Below, in pieces: positions 44,538-53,296 of a DNA stretch of 64,000 nucleotides. A program made the translations under genes and the position numbers. Under the pieces are notes generated by a model. It did no database searches, had not been told where the DNA came from, and worked only from the letters and a program-made list of their open reading frames with translations. Origin of the DNA: Sphingomonas phyllosphaerae (GTDB lineage Bacteria > Pseudomonadota > Alphaproteobacteria > Sphingomonadales > Sphingomonadaceae); assembly GCF_029623345.1 (NCBI RefSeq), contig NZ_JAPYKH010000002.1:248001-312000 (forward strand). Direction: 5' to 3'. The stretch's first letter is position 1, and each line of letters begins with the position of its first letter.

Positions 44538-45821
44538 GTGCAGATACTTCTCGACCTGGTGAACCGGCATAAGGCGGGGGAACGCGTCGGCGTCACCTCG
44601 GTCTGCTCGGCGCACCCGCTGGTGATCGAGGCCGCGCTGCGCCACGCGCTGGCGCACGGCGCGCCGTTCGCGCTGGTGGAGGCGACCTCCAACCAGGTGA
44701 ACCAGGACGGCGGCTATACCGGCATGGTCCCGGCCGATTTCCGCGCCTTCGTCGAGCGCATCGCCGGCCGCGTCGCCTATCCGCTCGACCGGCTGGTACT
44801 CGGCGGCGACCATCTCGGCCCCAACGCCTGGACCGCGCTGCCCGCGGCCGAGGCGATGGACAAGGCCGCAGTGATGGTCGCCGATTACGTCCGCGCCGGT
44901 TTCGCCAAGATCCACCTCGACTGTTCGATGAGCTGCGCCGACGATCCCGTGCCGCTGCCTGAGCGGACGATCGCGGAGCGCGCCGCGCTGCTGTGCCGCG
45001 CCGCGGAGGACGCTTTCGCCGGCGATCCCGCGACCGCGCCGGTCTATATCATCGGCACCGAAGTACCCGTACCCGGCGGCGCCGCCGAGGATCTCGACGA
45101 GCTGGCGGTGACCGACCCGGCGGCGGCGATCGCCACTGTCGACATGCACCGCGACCTGTTCCGCGCCGCGGGGCTCGCCGACGCCTGGGAACGCGTGATC
45201 GCCACCGTCGTCCAGCCCGGTGTCGAGTTCGACCATGACAAGGTGGTCGACTATCACCCCGAGCGCGCGGTCGCGCTGAGCCGTGCGATCGAGCCCGTGC
45301 CGCACCTCGTCTACGAGGCGCATTCGACCGATTACCAGACCGCGGCGGCGCTCGCCGCGCTGGTGACGGACCATTTCGCCATCCTCAAGGTCGGCCCCGG
45401 CGTCACCTTCGCGCTGCGCGAGGCGCTATGGGCGCTCGACGCGATCGAGCGCGAGACAGTCGCCGAGGGCGCGCGCGCGAACCTGCGCGCGGTCACGCTC
45501 GACCGGCTGCGCGCCGAGCCGAAGAACTGGGCGAAATATTATCACGCCACCGGTGCGGCGCTCGACCTGCAACTGCAGTACAGCCTGTCGGACCGCATCC
45601 GCTATTATTGGCCCGACGCCACGATCGCGGCGGCGCAGGAGCGGCTGTTCGCCAACCTGCGCGAGACCCCGCCGCCGCTGCCGCTGCTCAGCCAGCATCT
45701 GCCCGCGGCCTATGCCGCGGTGCGCGCCGGCCGCGCCGGCCTCGACCCCGCCGAGCTGGTGATGGCGCAGATCGGCGCCACGCTCGACGCCTATCACGGA
45801 GCCTGTTTTCCCCATGACTGA
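44538..45821 (+). CDS. kbaZ: D-tagatose-1,6-bisphosphate aldolase subunit GatZ/KbaZ
   Basis: A 427-residue GatZ/KbaZ family protein, the subunit required for full activity and stability of class II tagatose-bisphosphate aldolase and sometimes annotated as a tagatose-6-P kinase. Diagnostic blocks are VTSVCSAHPLVIEAAL, EATSNQVNQDGGYTGM, LGGDHLGPN, IIGTEVPVPGG, YEAHSTDYQT and LKVGPGVTFALREAL. GTG 44538 follows GGGAG. First of three coupled genes (kbaZ-agaS-kinase) for galactosamine/tagatose phosphate breakdown. The catalytic KbaY/GatY partner and a tagatose-6-P kinase are not in the window. Confidence 0.9.
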   Translation: MQILLDLVNRHKAGERVGVTSVCSAHPLVIEAALRHALAHGAPFALVEATSNQVNQDGGYTGMVPADFRAFVERIAGRVAYPLDRLVLGGDHLGPNAWTALPAAEAMDKAAVMVADYVRAGFAKIHLDCSMSCADDPVPLPERTIAERAALLCRAAEDAFAGDPATAPVYIIGTEVPVPGGAAEDLDELAVTDPAAAIATVDMHRDLFRAAGLADAWERVIATVVQPGVEFDHDKVVDYHPERAVALSRAIEPVPHLVYEAHSTDYQTAAALAALVTDHFAILKVGPGVTFALREALWALDAIERETVAEGARANLRAVTLDRLRAEPKNWAKYYHATGAALDLQLQYSLSDRIRYYWPDATIAAAQERLFANLRETPPPLPLLSQHLPAAYAAVRAGRAGLDPAELVMAQIGATLDAYHGACFPHD

Positions 45822-46953
45822 CACGCTGATCGCCGCCCCCGCCGCGGAGCCCGGCGACTCCTCCTGGACACGCCGCGAGATCGCGCAACAGCCTGCGACG
45901 CTGCGCGCCACCCAGCAGCTGCTGCATGACGCGCGCGCCGAGATCGAGGCGTTCCTCGCGCCGCTGCTCGCGCGCTCCGAGCTGCGCATCGTGCTGACCG
46001 GCGCGGGCACCTCGGCCTTCATCGGCGAGTGCCTCGCGCCCTGGCTGTCGCGCACGCTCGGCCGCTCGGTCGAGGCGATCGCCACGACCGACATCGTCGG
46101 CGCGCCCGATCTGCATCTGCGCGCGGATGCGCCGACGCTCCTGGTGTCGTTCGGCCGCTCGGGTAGCAGCCCCGAGAGCGTCGCCGCGGTCGACCTGGTC
46201 GACCGCCGCGTCGTCGAGGCGCACCATCTGATCGTGACATGCAACGCCGAGGGCGACCTCGCGCGGCGCGGCGGCGCGCGCGCGCACGTGATCGTGCTGC
46301 CCGAGGCGACGCACGACCGCAGCTTCGCGATGACCTCCAGCTTCACCGCGATGATGCTGGCGGCGCTGTCCGCGCTCGGCGGCATCGCCGCGATGGACGC
46401 GCGGATCGAGGCGATCGCAGCGGGTGTGCAGGACATGCTGGCGCGCGCCGAACCGGTCGCCGCGGCGCTGGCCGCGCGCGGCTTCGATCGCGTCGTCTAT
46501 CTCGGCAGCGGCGTGTTCAGCGGGCTGGCGCGCGAGGCAGCACTCAAGCTGATGGAGCTGAGCGACGGCGCGGTCGTCACCGCCTTCGACAGCGCGCTCG
46601 GCTTCCGCCACGGCCCCAAGACGATCGTCACCGATCGTACGTTGTTGGTGGTGTTCGTCGCCAACGACCCGCTGACGCGCCGCTACGACCTCGACATCGT
46701 CGCGGAGCTGCGTGGCGACGCGCGGGCGGGCGAGGTGGCGGTGATCTCGGCGCAGGCGGACGAGGGCGCCACGATCACGCTCGCCGGGATGGACGGCGCG
46801 CCCGATGCCGACCTGCTCTTCCCGTTCATCGTGCCGGCGCAACTGTTCGCGCTGCACGTCTCGCTCGCGCTCGGGCTCACGCCCGACCAGCCCAATGCGA
46901 GCGGCACCGTCAACCGCGTGGTGCAGGGCGTGCGGATCCACGCCGAGGCATGA
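45814..46953 (+). CDS. agaS: AgaS-type galactosamine-6-phosphate deaminase/isomerase
   Basis: A 379-residue protein with two SIS (sugar isomerase) domains, each about 150 residues (LTGAGTSAFIGECLAPWLSRTL and VYLGSGVFSGLAREAALKLMELS). AgaS converts galactosamine-6-P to tagatose-6-P plus ammonia. The length and C-terminal FRHGPKTIVT motif match AgaS rather than GlmS. The ATG lies 8 bases inside the end of kbaZ, and its own stop overlaps the kinase start by ATGA, so the trio is tightly coupled. Confidence 0.9.
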   Translation: MTDTLIAAPAAEPGDSSWTRREIAQQPATLRATQQLLHDARAEIEAFLAPLLARSELRIVLTGAGTSAFIGECLAPWLSRTLGRSVEAIATTDIVGAPDLHLRADAPTLLVSFGRSGSSPESVAAVDLVDRRVVEAHHLIVTCNAEGDLARRGGARAHVIVLPEATHDRSFAMTSSFTAMMLAALSALGGIAAMDARIEAIAAGVQDMLARAEPVAAALAARGFDRVVYLGSGVFSGLAREAALKLMELSDGAVVTAFDSALGFRHGPKTIVTDRTLLVVFVANDPLTRRYDLDIVAELRGDARAGEVAVISAQADEGATITLAGMDGAPDADLLFPFIVPAQLFALHVSLALGLTPDQPNASGTVNRVVQGVRIHAEA

Positions 46954-47879
46954 GCGCGCGCCGCTATCTCGGCGTCGACGGGGGCGGGACCAAGACCGAG
47001 TTCGTCTGCATCGACGCCGCGGGCGTGGTGATCGCGCGCGCGGTGACGGGCACGACCTACCACCTCGAAGTCGGCGAGGAGGAGGCGGTGCGCCGTATCG
47101 CCGAGGGAGTGAGCGCGGTCTGCACCCAGATCGGCGCCGCGCCCGCGCACCTCGACCACGTCTTTCTCGGGCTGCCCGCTTATGGCGAGGACAGCGCGGT
47201 CGACCCGCGGCTCGACGCCGCGGTGGGCGCATTGCTCGGGCACGCACGCTATCGCTGCGACAATGACATGGTGTGCGGCTGGGCGGGATCGTTGGCGTGC
47301 GCGGACGGGATCAACGTCGTCGCGGGCACGGGCTCGATCGCCTATGGCGAGCGCGGCGACCGCGGCGCGCGCGCGGGCGGCTGGGGCGAGGTGTTCGGCG
47401 ACGAGGGCTCAGCCTTTGCGATCGCGCGCGCGGGGCTCGCTGCCTTCTCGCGGATGAGCGACGGGCGCGCCCCGATCGGCCCGCTGCACGCGCTGCTGCG
47501 CGAGGCGCTCGCGCTCGACGACGATCTCGCGCTGTGCGAGCGCGTGATGGGCGCGCGCGGCATGGCGCGCGGCGAGATCGCGGCGCTCGCCACGGTGGTG
47601 TCGCGCGCCGCGGACGCCGGTGACCAAGCCGCGCGCGTGATCCTGGCCGACGCGGCCGCCGAGCTGGTGCTGCTCGCGACCGCGCTGCGCGCGCGGCTCG
47701 GCTTCGATCCGGGCGAGCGCGTGGCGGTGTCCTGGTCGGGCGGCGTGCTCGCCAACGTGCCCGCGGTGCGCGACGCCTTCGCGAGCGGGCTGGAGGCGGC
47801 GGGCTGCACGCCGGTCGAGCCGCTGCACGCGCCGGGCTATGGCGCGGCGCTGTATGCGCGGCATCTGGCACAGCGATAG
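46950..47879 (+). CDS. BadF/BadG-type ATPase sugar kinase (probable GalNAc/GlcNAc kinase)
   Basis: A 309-residue ASKHA-fold protein of the BadF/BadG/BcrA/BcrD ATPase family that includes N-acetylglucosamine kinase. Seen are the phosphate-1 loop LGVDGGGTKTEFV, the catalytic-region CDNDMVCGWAG, VVAGTGSIAYG, and GGWGEVFGDEGSAF. Next to agaS and kbaZ it most likely phosphorylates GalNAc or galactosamine at C6 (an AgaK role). It is the third cistron of the operon; GH27 follows after 161 bases. Confidence 0.87.
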   Translation: MSARRYLGVDGGGTKTEFVCIDAAGVVIARAVTGTTYHLEVGEEEAVRRIAEGVSAVCTQIGAAPAHLDHVFLGLPAYGEDSAVDPRLDAAVGALLGHARYRCDNDMVCGWAGSLACADGINVVAGTGSIAYGERGDRGARAGGWGEVFGDEGSAFAIARAGLAAFSRMSDGRAPIGPLHALLREALALDDDLALCERVMGARGMARGEIAALATVVSRAADAGDQAARVILADAAAELVLLATALRARLGFDPGERVAVSWSGGVLANVPAVRDAFASGLEAAGCTPVEPLHAPGYGAALYARHLAQR

Positions 47880-47964
47880 CGCTTGGCTCCCTCGCCTGAT
47901 CCGCTGCTGTGCTCCTGTCCATGGAGGAGCCTGATGCTCCAGGCGCCGGCACTCGTGGCTCTGG

Positions 47965-47984
47965 GCTCCGGCATTCGCCGGAGC
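47965..47984. repeat. REP-like CTCCGGC hairpin
   Basis: A perfect 8-bp stem GCTCCGGC/GCCGGAGC with loop ATTC, between the kinase and GH27 genes. It may end the operon or be a REP-like element related in form to 40159-40178. Confidence 0.45.
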
Positions 47985-48007
47985 ACGGCGGAGCGAGCAG
48001 GTGTCAT

Positions 48008-48031
48008 CTCCGGCCTGTTTCCGCGCCGGAG
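48008..48031 (+). promoter_or_regulatory. Hairpin overlapping the GH27 ribosome site
   Basis: CTCCGGC/GCCGGAG (7 bp, 10-base loop). The 3' arm contains the GGAG of the GH27 ribosome-binding site (48028-48033), so the folded form would hide it. Regulatory meaning is speculative. Confidence 0.35.
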
Positions 48032-48040
48032 AGAAAATCT

Positions 48041-49999
48041 ATGATGTGGCGAACAGCGAGGTTCCGTCCGATGCGCCTGCCGACCCTGTCCCTTGCCGCA
48101 CTTGCCGCCGTGCTCGCCGGTCCTGCCGCGGCCGCGCCGGACCCGCTTGCTCCGACCGGGCGCTGGTCGGCGCCCGAGCACGCCGCGGCGCGCACGCCGC
48201 CGATGGGATGGAGCTCGTGGAACGCCTTCCGCACCGAGGTGGACGAGGAAAAGGTGCTTGGCGCCGCGCAGAAGCTGGTCGACAGCGGGCTGGCCAAACT
48301 CGGCTACCGCTATGTCAACGTCGACGACGGCTGGTGGCTCAAGCGCCGTACCGGCGACGGGCGGCTGGTGATCCGCACGCGCATCTTTCCCTCCGCCGCG
48401 GTCGGCGGCGGCGACAGCAGCTTCCGTCCCTTCACCGACCGGCTGCACGCCATGGGGCTCAAGGCCGGGCTATACAGCGACATCGGGCGCAACGCCTGCT
48501 CGCAGGCCTATGACCTGCACTCGCCCAACCTGCCCGAGGGCACGGCGGCGGAGCGCGAGGTCGGTCTCTATGGCCATGTCGACCAGGACGTCGCGCTCTA
48601 CTTCGGCGACTGGGGCTTCGACTATCTCAAGGTCGACGCCTGCGGGATCAACGTCTACGCGCCCGGCGCGCCGGTGGTGGTGCAGAACGGCTATCGCGCC
48701 TTCCCGCCGCTGATCGACCAGGCCTCGATCAACCGCACCGACGTGGCGCAGGTGCGCTCGCTCTATGCCGCCGTCGCCGCGGCGATCGCACGCTATCGCC
48801 CCGACGGCGAGTCGATCCTCGCACTGTGCACCTGGGGCAGCGCGGACGTGCGCCGCTGGGGCAAGGAGGTCGGCCAGATGTGGCGCACCAGCCAGGACAT
48901 CACGCCGCACTGGACTCGCATGCTCCACTCGTTCGACAGTGCGTCGACCCGCGCGCTCTACGCCAAGCCCGGCGCCTGGAACGATCCCGACATGCTGTTC
49001 ATCGGGCAGGGCGATTTCGACGCCAGCCATCTCACCGAAGCGCGCACGCATTTTGCGCTGTGGGCGATCATCAACGCGCCGCTGTTCATCGGCTACGACT
49101 TGCGGCAGGCGCCGGAGAGCCTGATGAAGATCTGGGGCAATGCCGATATCGTGCGGGTCAACCAGGATCCGGGCGGGCACCAGGGTGTGATCGCCTACGT
49201 CTCGGATGACGTGCAGACGATCGTCAAGACTTTGAGCAACGGCCACAAGGCGGTGGTGCTGCTGAACCGCGGGCTGGCCCCGGCCGAGATGAACCTCACC
49301 GCCGCACAGCTCAAGCTCGCGCCCGATGCCCCGATCACGCTGCGCGACCTATGGAGCGGTCGAACGCTCGCGCCCTTCACCGGCGAGACGAGCTTCACGC
49401 TGGCGCCGCGCGAGAGCCGCGTCTTCGAGGTGAGCGGCACGCGGCGGCTGAGCGACGGCATGTACCTCTCCGAGGTACCCGGCAACGTCAACGTCGCGGT
49501 CGATGGAGTGGTCGCGCCCGAGCCTGACCCGGTGGTCCACCGCATGACGGGGCAGTGGAGCGGGACGCGCGACACCGGCGAGCGCCCGACCTACGCCGGC
49601 TGGGGCGGCGCGCAGGCCGATGCCACGCCGTACGACCAGACGCTGCAGGTCGCGGGGCGCAGCTATGACACCGGCATCGGCGTGCTGGCGCAGTCGCGGC
49701 TCGAGGTGCGCGCGCACGGCGCCGAGCGGTTGGAGGCGCTGGTCGGCGTCGACGATTCCACCCGCGACACGCGCGATGCTGCCGAGTTCCTGGTCTACGG
49801 CGACGGCCGGCTGCTCGCGCGCTCCGGCGCCATGCGCTTCGGCATGGCGGCGCGCCCGCTGCGCGCCGAGCTGCGCGGCGCACGTGTGGTCGAACTGGTC
49901 ACGCGCAAGGTCGGGCGCGCCACCGACCTGCCGCTCGTCACGACATGGGCCGAAGCCGCGCTGCGTGGTGGTGGGGAGGGGCTCGCGCCGCGGCGGTAG
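48041..49999 (+). CDS. GH27 alpha-galactosidase / alpha-N-acetylgalactosaminidase with NPCBM
   Basis: A 652-residue exported GH27 enzyme: signal peptide (ends near AAAAP, residue 33), catalytic TIM barrel from TPPMGWSSWN, a C-terminal beta-sandwich (~370-490), and a final NPCBM-like carbohydrate-binding domain (~500-630, TYAGWGGAQ to ARSGAMRFG). The nucleophile is Asp199 in YLKVDA and the acid/base Asp286 in WRTSQDI. The substrate-selecting loop reads C-T-W-G-S (263-267), where alpha-galactosidases have Glu after the Cys and human alpha-GalNAc-ase has Ser and Ala at the two key positions. The small Thr/Ser pair suggests tolerance of an N-acetyl group. ATG 48041 or 48044 follows GGAGAG. Confidence 0.9.
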   Translation: MMWRTARFRPMRLPTLSLAALAAVLAGPAAAAPDPLAPTGRWSAPEHAAARTPPMGWSSWNAFRTEVDEEKVLGAAQKLVDSGLAKLGYRYVNVDDGWWLKRRTGDGRLVIRTRIFPSAAVGGGDSSFRPFTDRLHAMGLKAGLYSDIGRNACSQAYDLHSPNLPEGTAAEREVGLYGHVDQDVALYFGDWGFDYLKVDACGINVYAPGAPVVVQNGYRAFPPLIDQASINRTDVAQVRSLYAAVAAAIARYRPDGESILALCTWGSADVRRWGKEVGQMWRTSQDITPHWTRMLHSFDSASTRALYAKPGAWNDPDMLFIGQGDFDASHLTEARTHFALWAIINAPLFIGYDLRQAPESLMKIWGNADIVRVNQDPGGHQGVIAYVSDDVQTIVKTLSNGHKAVVLLNRGLAPAEMNLTAAQLKLAPDAPITLRDLWSGRTLAPFTGETSFTLAPRESRVFEVSGTRRLSDGMYLSEVPGNVNVAVDGVVAPEPDPVVHRMTGQWSGTRDTGERPTYAGWGGAQADATPYDQTLQVAGRSYDTGIGVLAQSRLEVRAHGAERLEALVGVDDSTRDTRDAAEFLVYGDGRLLARSGAMRFGMAARPLRAELRGARVVELVTRKVGRATDLPLVTTWAEAALRGGGEGLAPRR

Positions 50000-50241
50000 A
50001 ATATCCGCTCCCTGGGGTGACCGAGCTGGTCGACGTCGCGCCTTCTCAGGGCGATGGTCGTGCGCCGCTTTGGCTTCCTGTGCGCCTTCGAGGCTCCGCG
50101 TTCGGTGTGGGCCTGTCCCAAGGATCGCTTTCCCAATTGCCGCCACTTCTCCCTAGGCTGGATCAACCGAGGAGGCGCGGGTGCCGCACGTTTGTTGCGC
50201 AGCCGTTTGCGTCGGCATCACGTTCCGATTTGATTCGCAAT
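50000..50241. other. Intergenic stretch, no supported gene
   Basis: Between GH27 and the promoter of the next TonB receptor I find no protein or RNA gene. Frames on both strands are short or are out-of-frame extensions of neighbours, and a weak tRNA-like look near 50020-50100 does not fold into a proper cloverleaf. Confidence 0.5.
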
Positions 50242-50288
50242 CTTTCGCTTCTTTTCTAATTGACTGCTATATTGCGTACGCGATAGCA
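50242..50288 (+). promoter_or_regulatory. Promoter plus AgaR-like box for TonB receptor
   Basis: TTTC-rich box (50242-50261, CTTTCGCTTCTTTTCTAATT), -35 TTGACT (50260-50265), a 17-base spacer and ATAGCA (50283-50288). This is the same order and spacing as 39173-39220. Further GAAAG-type copies lie at 50291-50303 and 50468-50480 in the ~200-base leader before ATG 50489. Confidence 0.6.
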
Positions 50289-50488
50289 CAGCGAAAGAAA
50301 GCGCGCTGGTGATAATGCGCGATCGGCTCGATGGGGTGGAGGGCGAAGTGTCCTTGATCCGCGCTCCTCGAATGAGCGACCGAGCAGAAGGCAGGATCGC
50401 TGCTTGGCCAGGCGGCGCCGGTAACGCGCCGCACGAGCAGCGACGTCTGCGTGACGAACAACGATGTAAAACGAAAGAGGGGGCTAAC

Positions 50489-53203
50489 ATGAAGAGCTGT
50501 GCATACCGCCGACTGCGTCGAACCCTCCTGATCGGTAGCGCCATCGTCTCGGCCGGCGCCGGCGCCGGCGCCGGTGCGCAGGCGCAGACGATTGGCGCCA
50601 ACGCGCCCACTGATGGCGCCGAAGTCGCGCCCTCGGACGCCGAGGGCGCCGACGTCGTCGTCACCGGCCTGCGCGCCGGCATCGAGCGCTCGCTCGCCGA
50701 CAAGCGCCGCTCGATCTCGGTCGTCGACGTGATCTCGGCGCAGGACATCGGCAAGTTCCCCGACAACAATCTGGCGGAATCGCTTCAGCGCGTGCCCGGC
50801 ATCACGATCGACCGCTCGGTCAACGGCGAGGGGCAGACGATCAACCTGCGCGGCCTCGGCCCGCAGTTCACGCGCAGCGAGATCAACGGCGGCACCGCGC
50901 TCAACGGCTTCGACTTCAGCGTGCTCGCCCCCGAGCTGTTCGCCAAGGTCACCGTGGAGAAGTCGCCGACCGCCAGCACCGTCGAGGGCGGGCTCGCCGG
51001 CACGATCCTGCAGGAGACGCCCAAGCCCTTCGACATTCCCGGGCTTCGCGTCACCGCGACCGGCGGCGTCACGATCGGACAGAAGGGCAAGGCGATGCCG
51101 CGCCTGTTCGGGCTCGTCAGCCAGAACTGGGACGACCGCTATGGCATCACCGTCGCCGCGGCCTATTCGAAGACGGACTTCCGCACCAATGAGGTCGATT
51201 TCGGTCCCTGGGTGGCGTTCCGCAACATCGCCTCGGCCGACGTGCTCGCCACCGCGCCGGCGACGCTGCTCGACGCCGCCACGCCGCGCACCACTGCCTT
51301 CTACAGCTACCAGCAGAAGCGCGAGAATCTCGGCGTCACCGTCGCCGGGCAGGCGCGCCCGACCGAGCGGCTCGAGCTGACCGCCGACTTCCTCTACGCG
51401 CGGCGCAAGGGGACGCAGATCGACGATCGCCCCGACGCGCCGATCGAGGGGACCAGCTTCTTCGCCGACGGCACCAGCTCGCCGGGCAACCAGGCGCCGA
51501 CCGACTATGTGATCGACAATGGCGCGGTCACCCAGGCGACCTTCCGCAACATCCAGAACCGCGTCGGCTACAGCTACCAGCCGCAGGAGAACAAGGTCTA
51601 CCAGGGTACGCTGCGCGCCAAATGGGAGGCGGCGGACCATCTGACGATCACGCCCGGCTTCAGCTACGCGCACCAGCGCTCGAGCAATGAGCTCGACCTC
51701 TACTCCTTCGCCGCCTACGGCGCCGACGTGACCTATCGCGTCGCCGGCGACGTGCCGCAATTTTCCTCGACCGCGACCGACTTCAGCAGTAACCCCGATC
51801 GCTTCGGCTACAACGTCTTCATCTTCAACCGCGCGGTGAACACGATCGATGAGTACGTTGGCCGCGTCGACGCGACCCGCGAGTTCGAGGGCGTGCCCGG
51901 CCTCACCAGCGTCCAGGCCGGCGCGCGCTACACCCACCGCACCTCGCGCCAGCAGGCGCGCAACGTCGGGCTGTACAACGGTGCCGAGCTGCTCGGCGCG
52001 AGCCCGCTCGGCCTCGGTGCGTTCGCCGCCACGCTGCCGTTCAGCGTGCGCAACGCGACCACGCCGGACCGCATCCTCTCGGTCGATCGCGAGAAGCTGA
52101 TCCAGACGATCTACCCGGGGCTGGACCCGTTCACGTCGGACCAGTTCGCGACCGATCCGCAGGGCGACCAGCTCAATTCCTTCCAAGTGGTGGAGCAGAC
52201 CTACGGCGGTTACCTTCAGGGCAACTTCACCATGGGCGCGCTGTCGGTCAACGCCGGGCTGCGCGTGATCGTGACGGACACGTCGTCGGACGGCTTCGGA
52301 CTGATCGATACCGAGCTGACGCCGAGCAACGTCGACGCGCGCTACACGAACTTCCTGCCGGCCATCAACGCGCGCTGGGAAGTCGCGCCCAACATGCTGA
52401 TCCGCGGCACCTACTCGCGCGCGATGACGCGCCCGACGCTCGATCAGCTGAGCCCCGCGACGACGATCAACTCGGGGCCGCGCACCGGCAACCGCGGCAA
52501 TCCCAACCTGCGTCCATATTTGGCCGACCAGGAAGATCTCGGCTTCGAGTGGTATTTTCATCCGGGCGCGCTGCTGACGATCAACGGCTTCGCCAAGCAG
52601 ATCGGCTCGCTGATCTCGCAGACGACCGTGTCGGAGTTGGCCAGCTTTCCCGATCAGGAAACCGGGCTGCCGACCAGTGGCATCGTCGCCTTCACCCAGC
52701 CCACCAACGGCGACAGCGCGACGATCCACGGTCTGGAGGCCGGGCTGCAATCGCCCTTCTTCTTCCTGCCCGGCGCGCTGAGCTACTTCGGCACGATCCT
52801 CAACTTCACTTATGCCGAAAGCAAGGCCAGCGTGCGCAGCGCCGACGGCGTGTCGCGCACCACGCCGTTGCCGGGCCTATCGAAGAAGAGCGCCAATGCG
52901 GTGCTCTATTATGATCATGCCGGGATCGACGCGCGGCTCGCTTACGCCTGGCGCAGCGCCTATCTGCGCGACGACAACGTCGGGCGGCAGTTCGGCGCCG
53001 AGCGCTACGTCCGCGACTACGGGCAGCTCGATCTGTCGGTGAACGCCTTCGTCACGCGCAACGTCCAGCTCGGCTTCAACGTCAACAACCTGCTGGATAC
53101 GCAGCGCAAGGAGTATATCCTGATCGGCAGCGGTGCGGAGCTGCCCGCCAGCTTCCTTGAGCAGGAGCGCCGCTTCGTCCTAACCGCTCGCCTGATCATG
53201 TAA
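50489..53203 (+). CDS. TonB-dependent receptor
   Basis: A 904-residue outer-membrane receptor: signal peptide ending GAQAQ near residue 34 with an unusual alternating Ala-Gly run, TonB-box-like ADVVVTGLR, plug (QDIGKFPDNNLAESLQRVPG), and a barrel ending VLTARLIM. ATG 50489 has GAGGGGG upstream; the open frame before it (from 50309) is leader sequence containing the promoter region and is not protein-like. It is downstream of GH27 and shares promoter architecture with the receptor at 36209-39127, so it probably belongs to the same amino-galactoside regulon. Confidence 0.92.
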   Translation: MKSCAYRRLRRTLLIGSAIVSAGAGAGAGAQAQTIGANAPTDGAEVAPSDAEGADVVVTGLRAGIERSLADKRRSISVVDVISAQDIGKFPDNNLAESLQRVPGITIDRSVNGEGQTINLRGLGPQFTRSEINGGTALNGFDFSVLAPELFAKVTVEKSPTASTVEGGLAGTILQETPKPFDIPGLRVTATGGVTIGQKGKAMPRLFGLVSQNWDDRYGITVAAAYSKTDFRTNEVDFGPWVAFRNIASADVLATAPATLLDAATPRTTAFYSYQQKRENLGVTVAGQARPTERLELTADFLYARRKGTQIDDRPDAPIEGTSFFADGTSSPGNQAPTDYVIDNGAVTQATFRNIQNRVGYSYQPQENKVYQGTLRAKWEAADHLTITPGFSYAHQRSSNELDLYSFAAYGADVTYRVAGDVPQFSSTATDFSSNPDRFGYNVFIFNRAVNTIDEYVGRVDATREFEGVPGLTSVQAGARYTHRTSRQQARNVGLYNGAELLGASPLGLGAFAATLPFSVRNATTPDRILSVDREKLIQTIYPGLDPFTSDQFATDPQGDQLNSFQVVEQTYGGYLQGNFTMGALSVNAGLRVIVTDTSSDGFGLIDTELTPSNVDARYTNFLPAINARWEVAPNMLIRGTYSRAMTRPTLDQLSPATTINSGPRTGNRGNPNLRPYLADQEDLGFEWYFHPGALLTINGFAKQIGSLISQTTVSELASFPDQETGLPTSGIVAFTQPTNGDSATIHGLEAGLQSPFFFLPGALSYFGTILNFTYAESKASVRSADGVSRTTPLPGLSKKSANAVLYYDHAGIDARLAYAWRSAYLRDDNVGRQFGAERYVRDYGQLDLSVNAFVTRNVQLGFNVNNLLDTQRKEYILIGSGAELPASFLEQERRFVLTARLIM

Positions 53204-53224
53204 CCGCGGCGAGCGCGACGACGG

Positions 53225-53250
53225 GCCGGCGTTGCGTTGCGCGCGCCGGC
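53225..53250. terminator. Hairpin between convergent receptor and dipeptidase genes
   Basis: A 7-bp stem GCCGGCG/CGCCGGC with a 12-base loop, 21 bases after the receptor stop and 46 bases from the end of the convergent dipeptidase gene. No T-run. Confidence 0.4.
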
Positions 53251-53296
53251 TGGCCGCGCGTCGATCTTCTCGGTTGCCGGAACCCGTCGACCTCGA

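Noticed and set aside
50020..50110. Possible tRNA remnant downstream of GH27
   Set aside because: A CTTCGAGGC-like T-loop is visible, but no matching acceptor, D-arm or anticodon stem could be built.
50267..52750. 827-codon open frame on the - strand across the TonB receptor at 50489
   Set aside because: Antisense shadow; no signal, motif or ribosome site, and it crosses the receptor promoter region.
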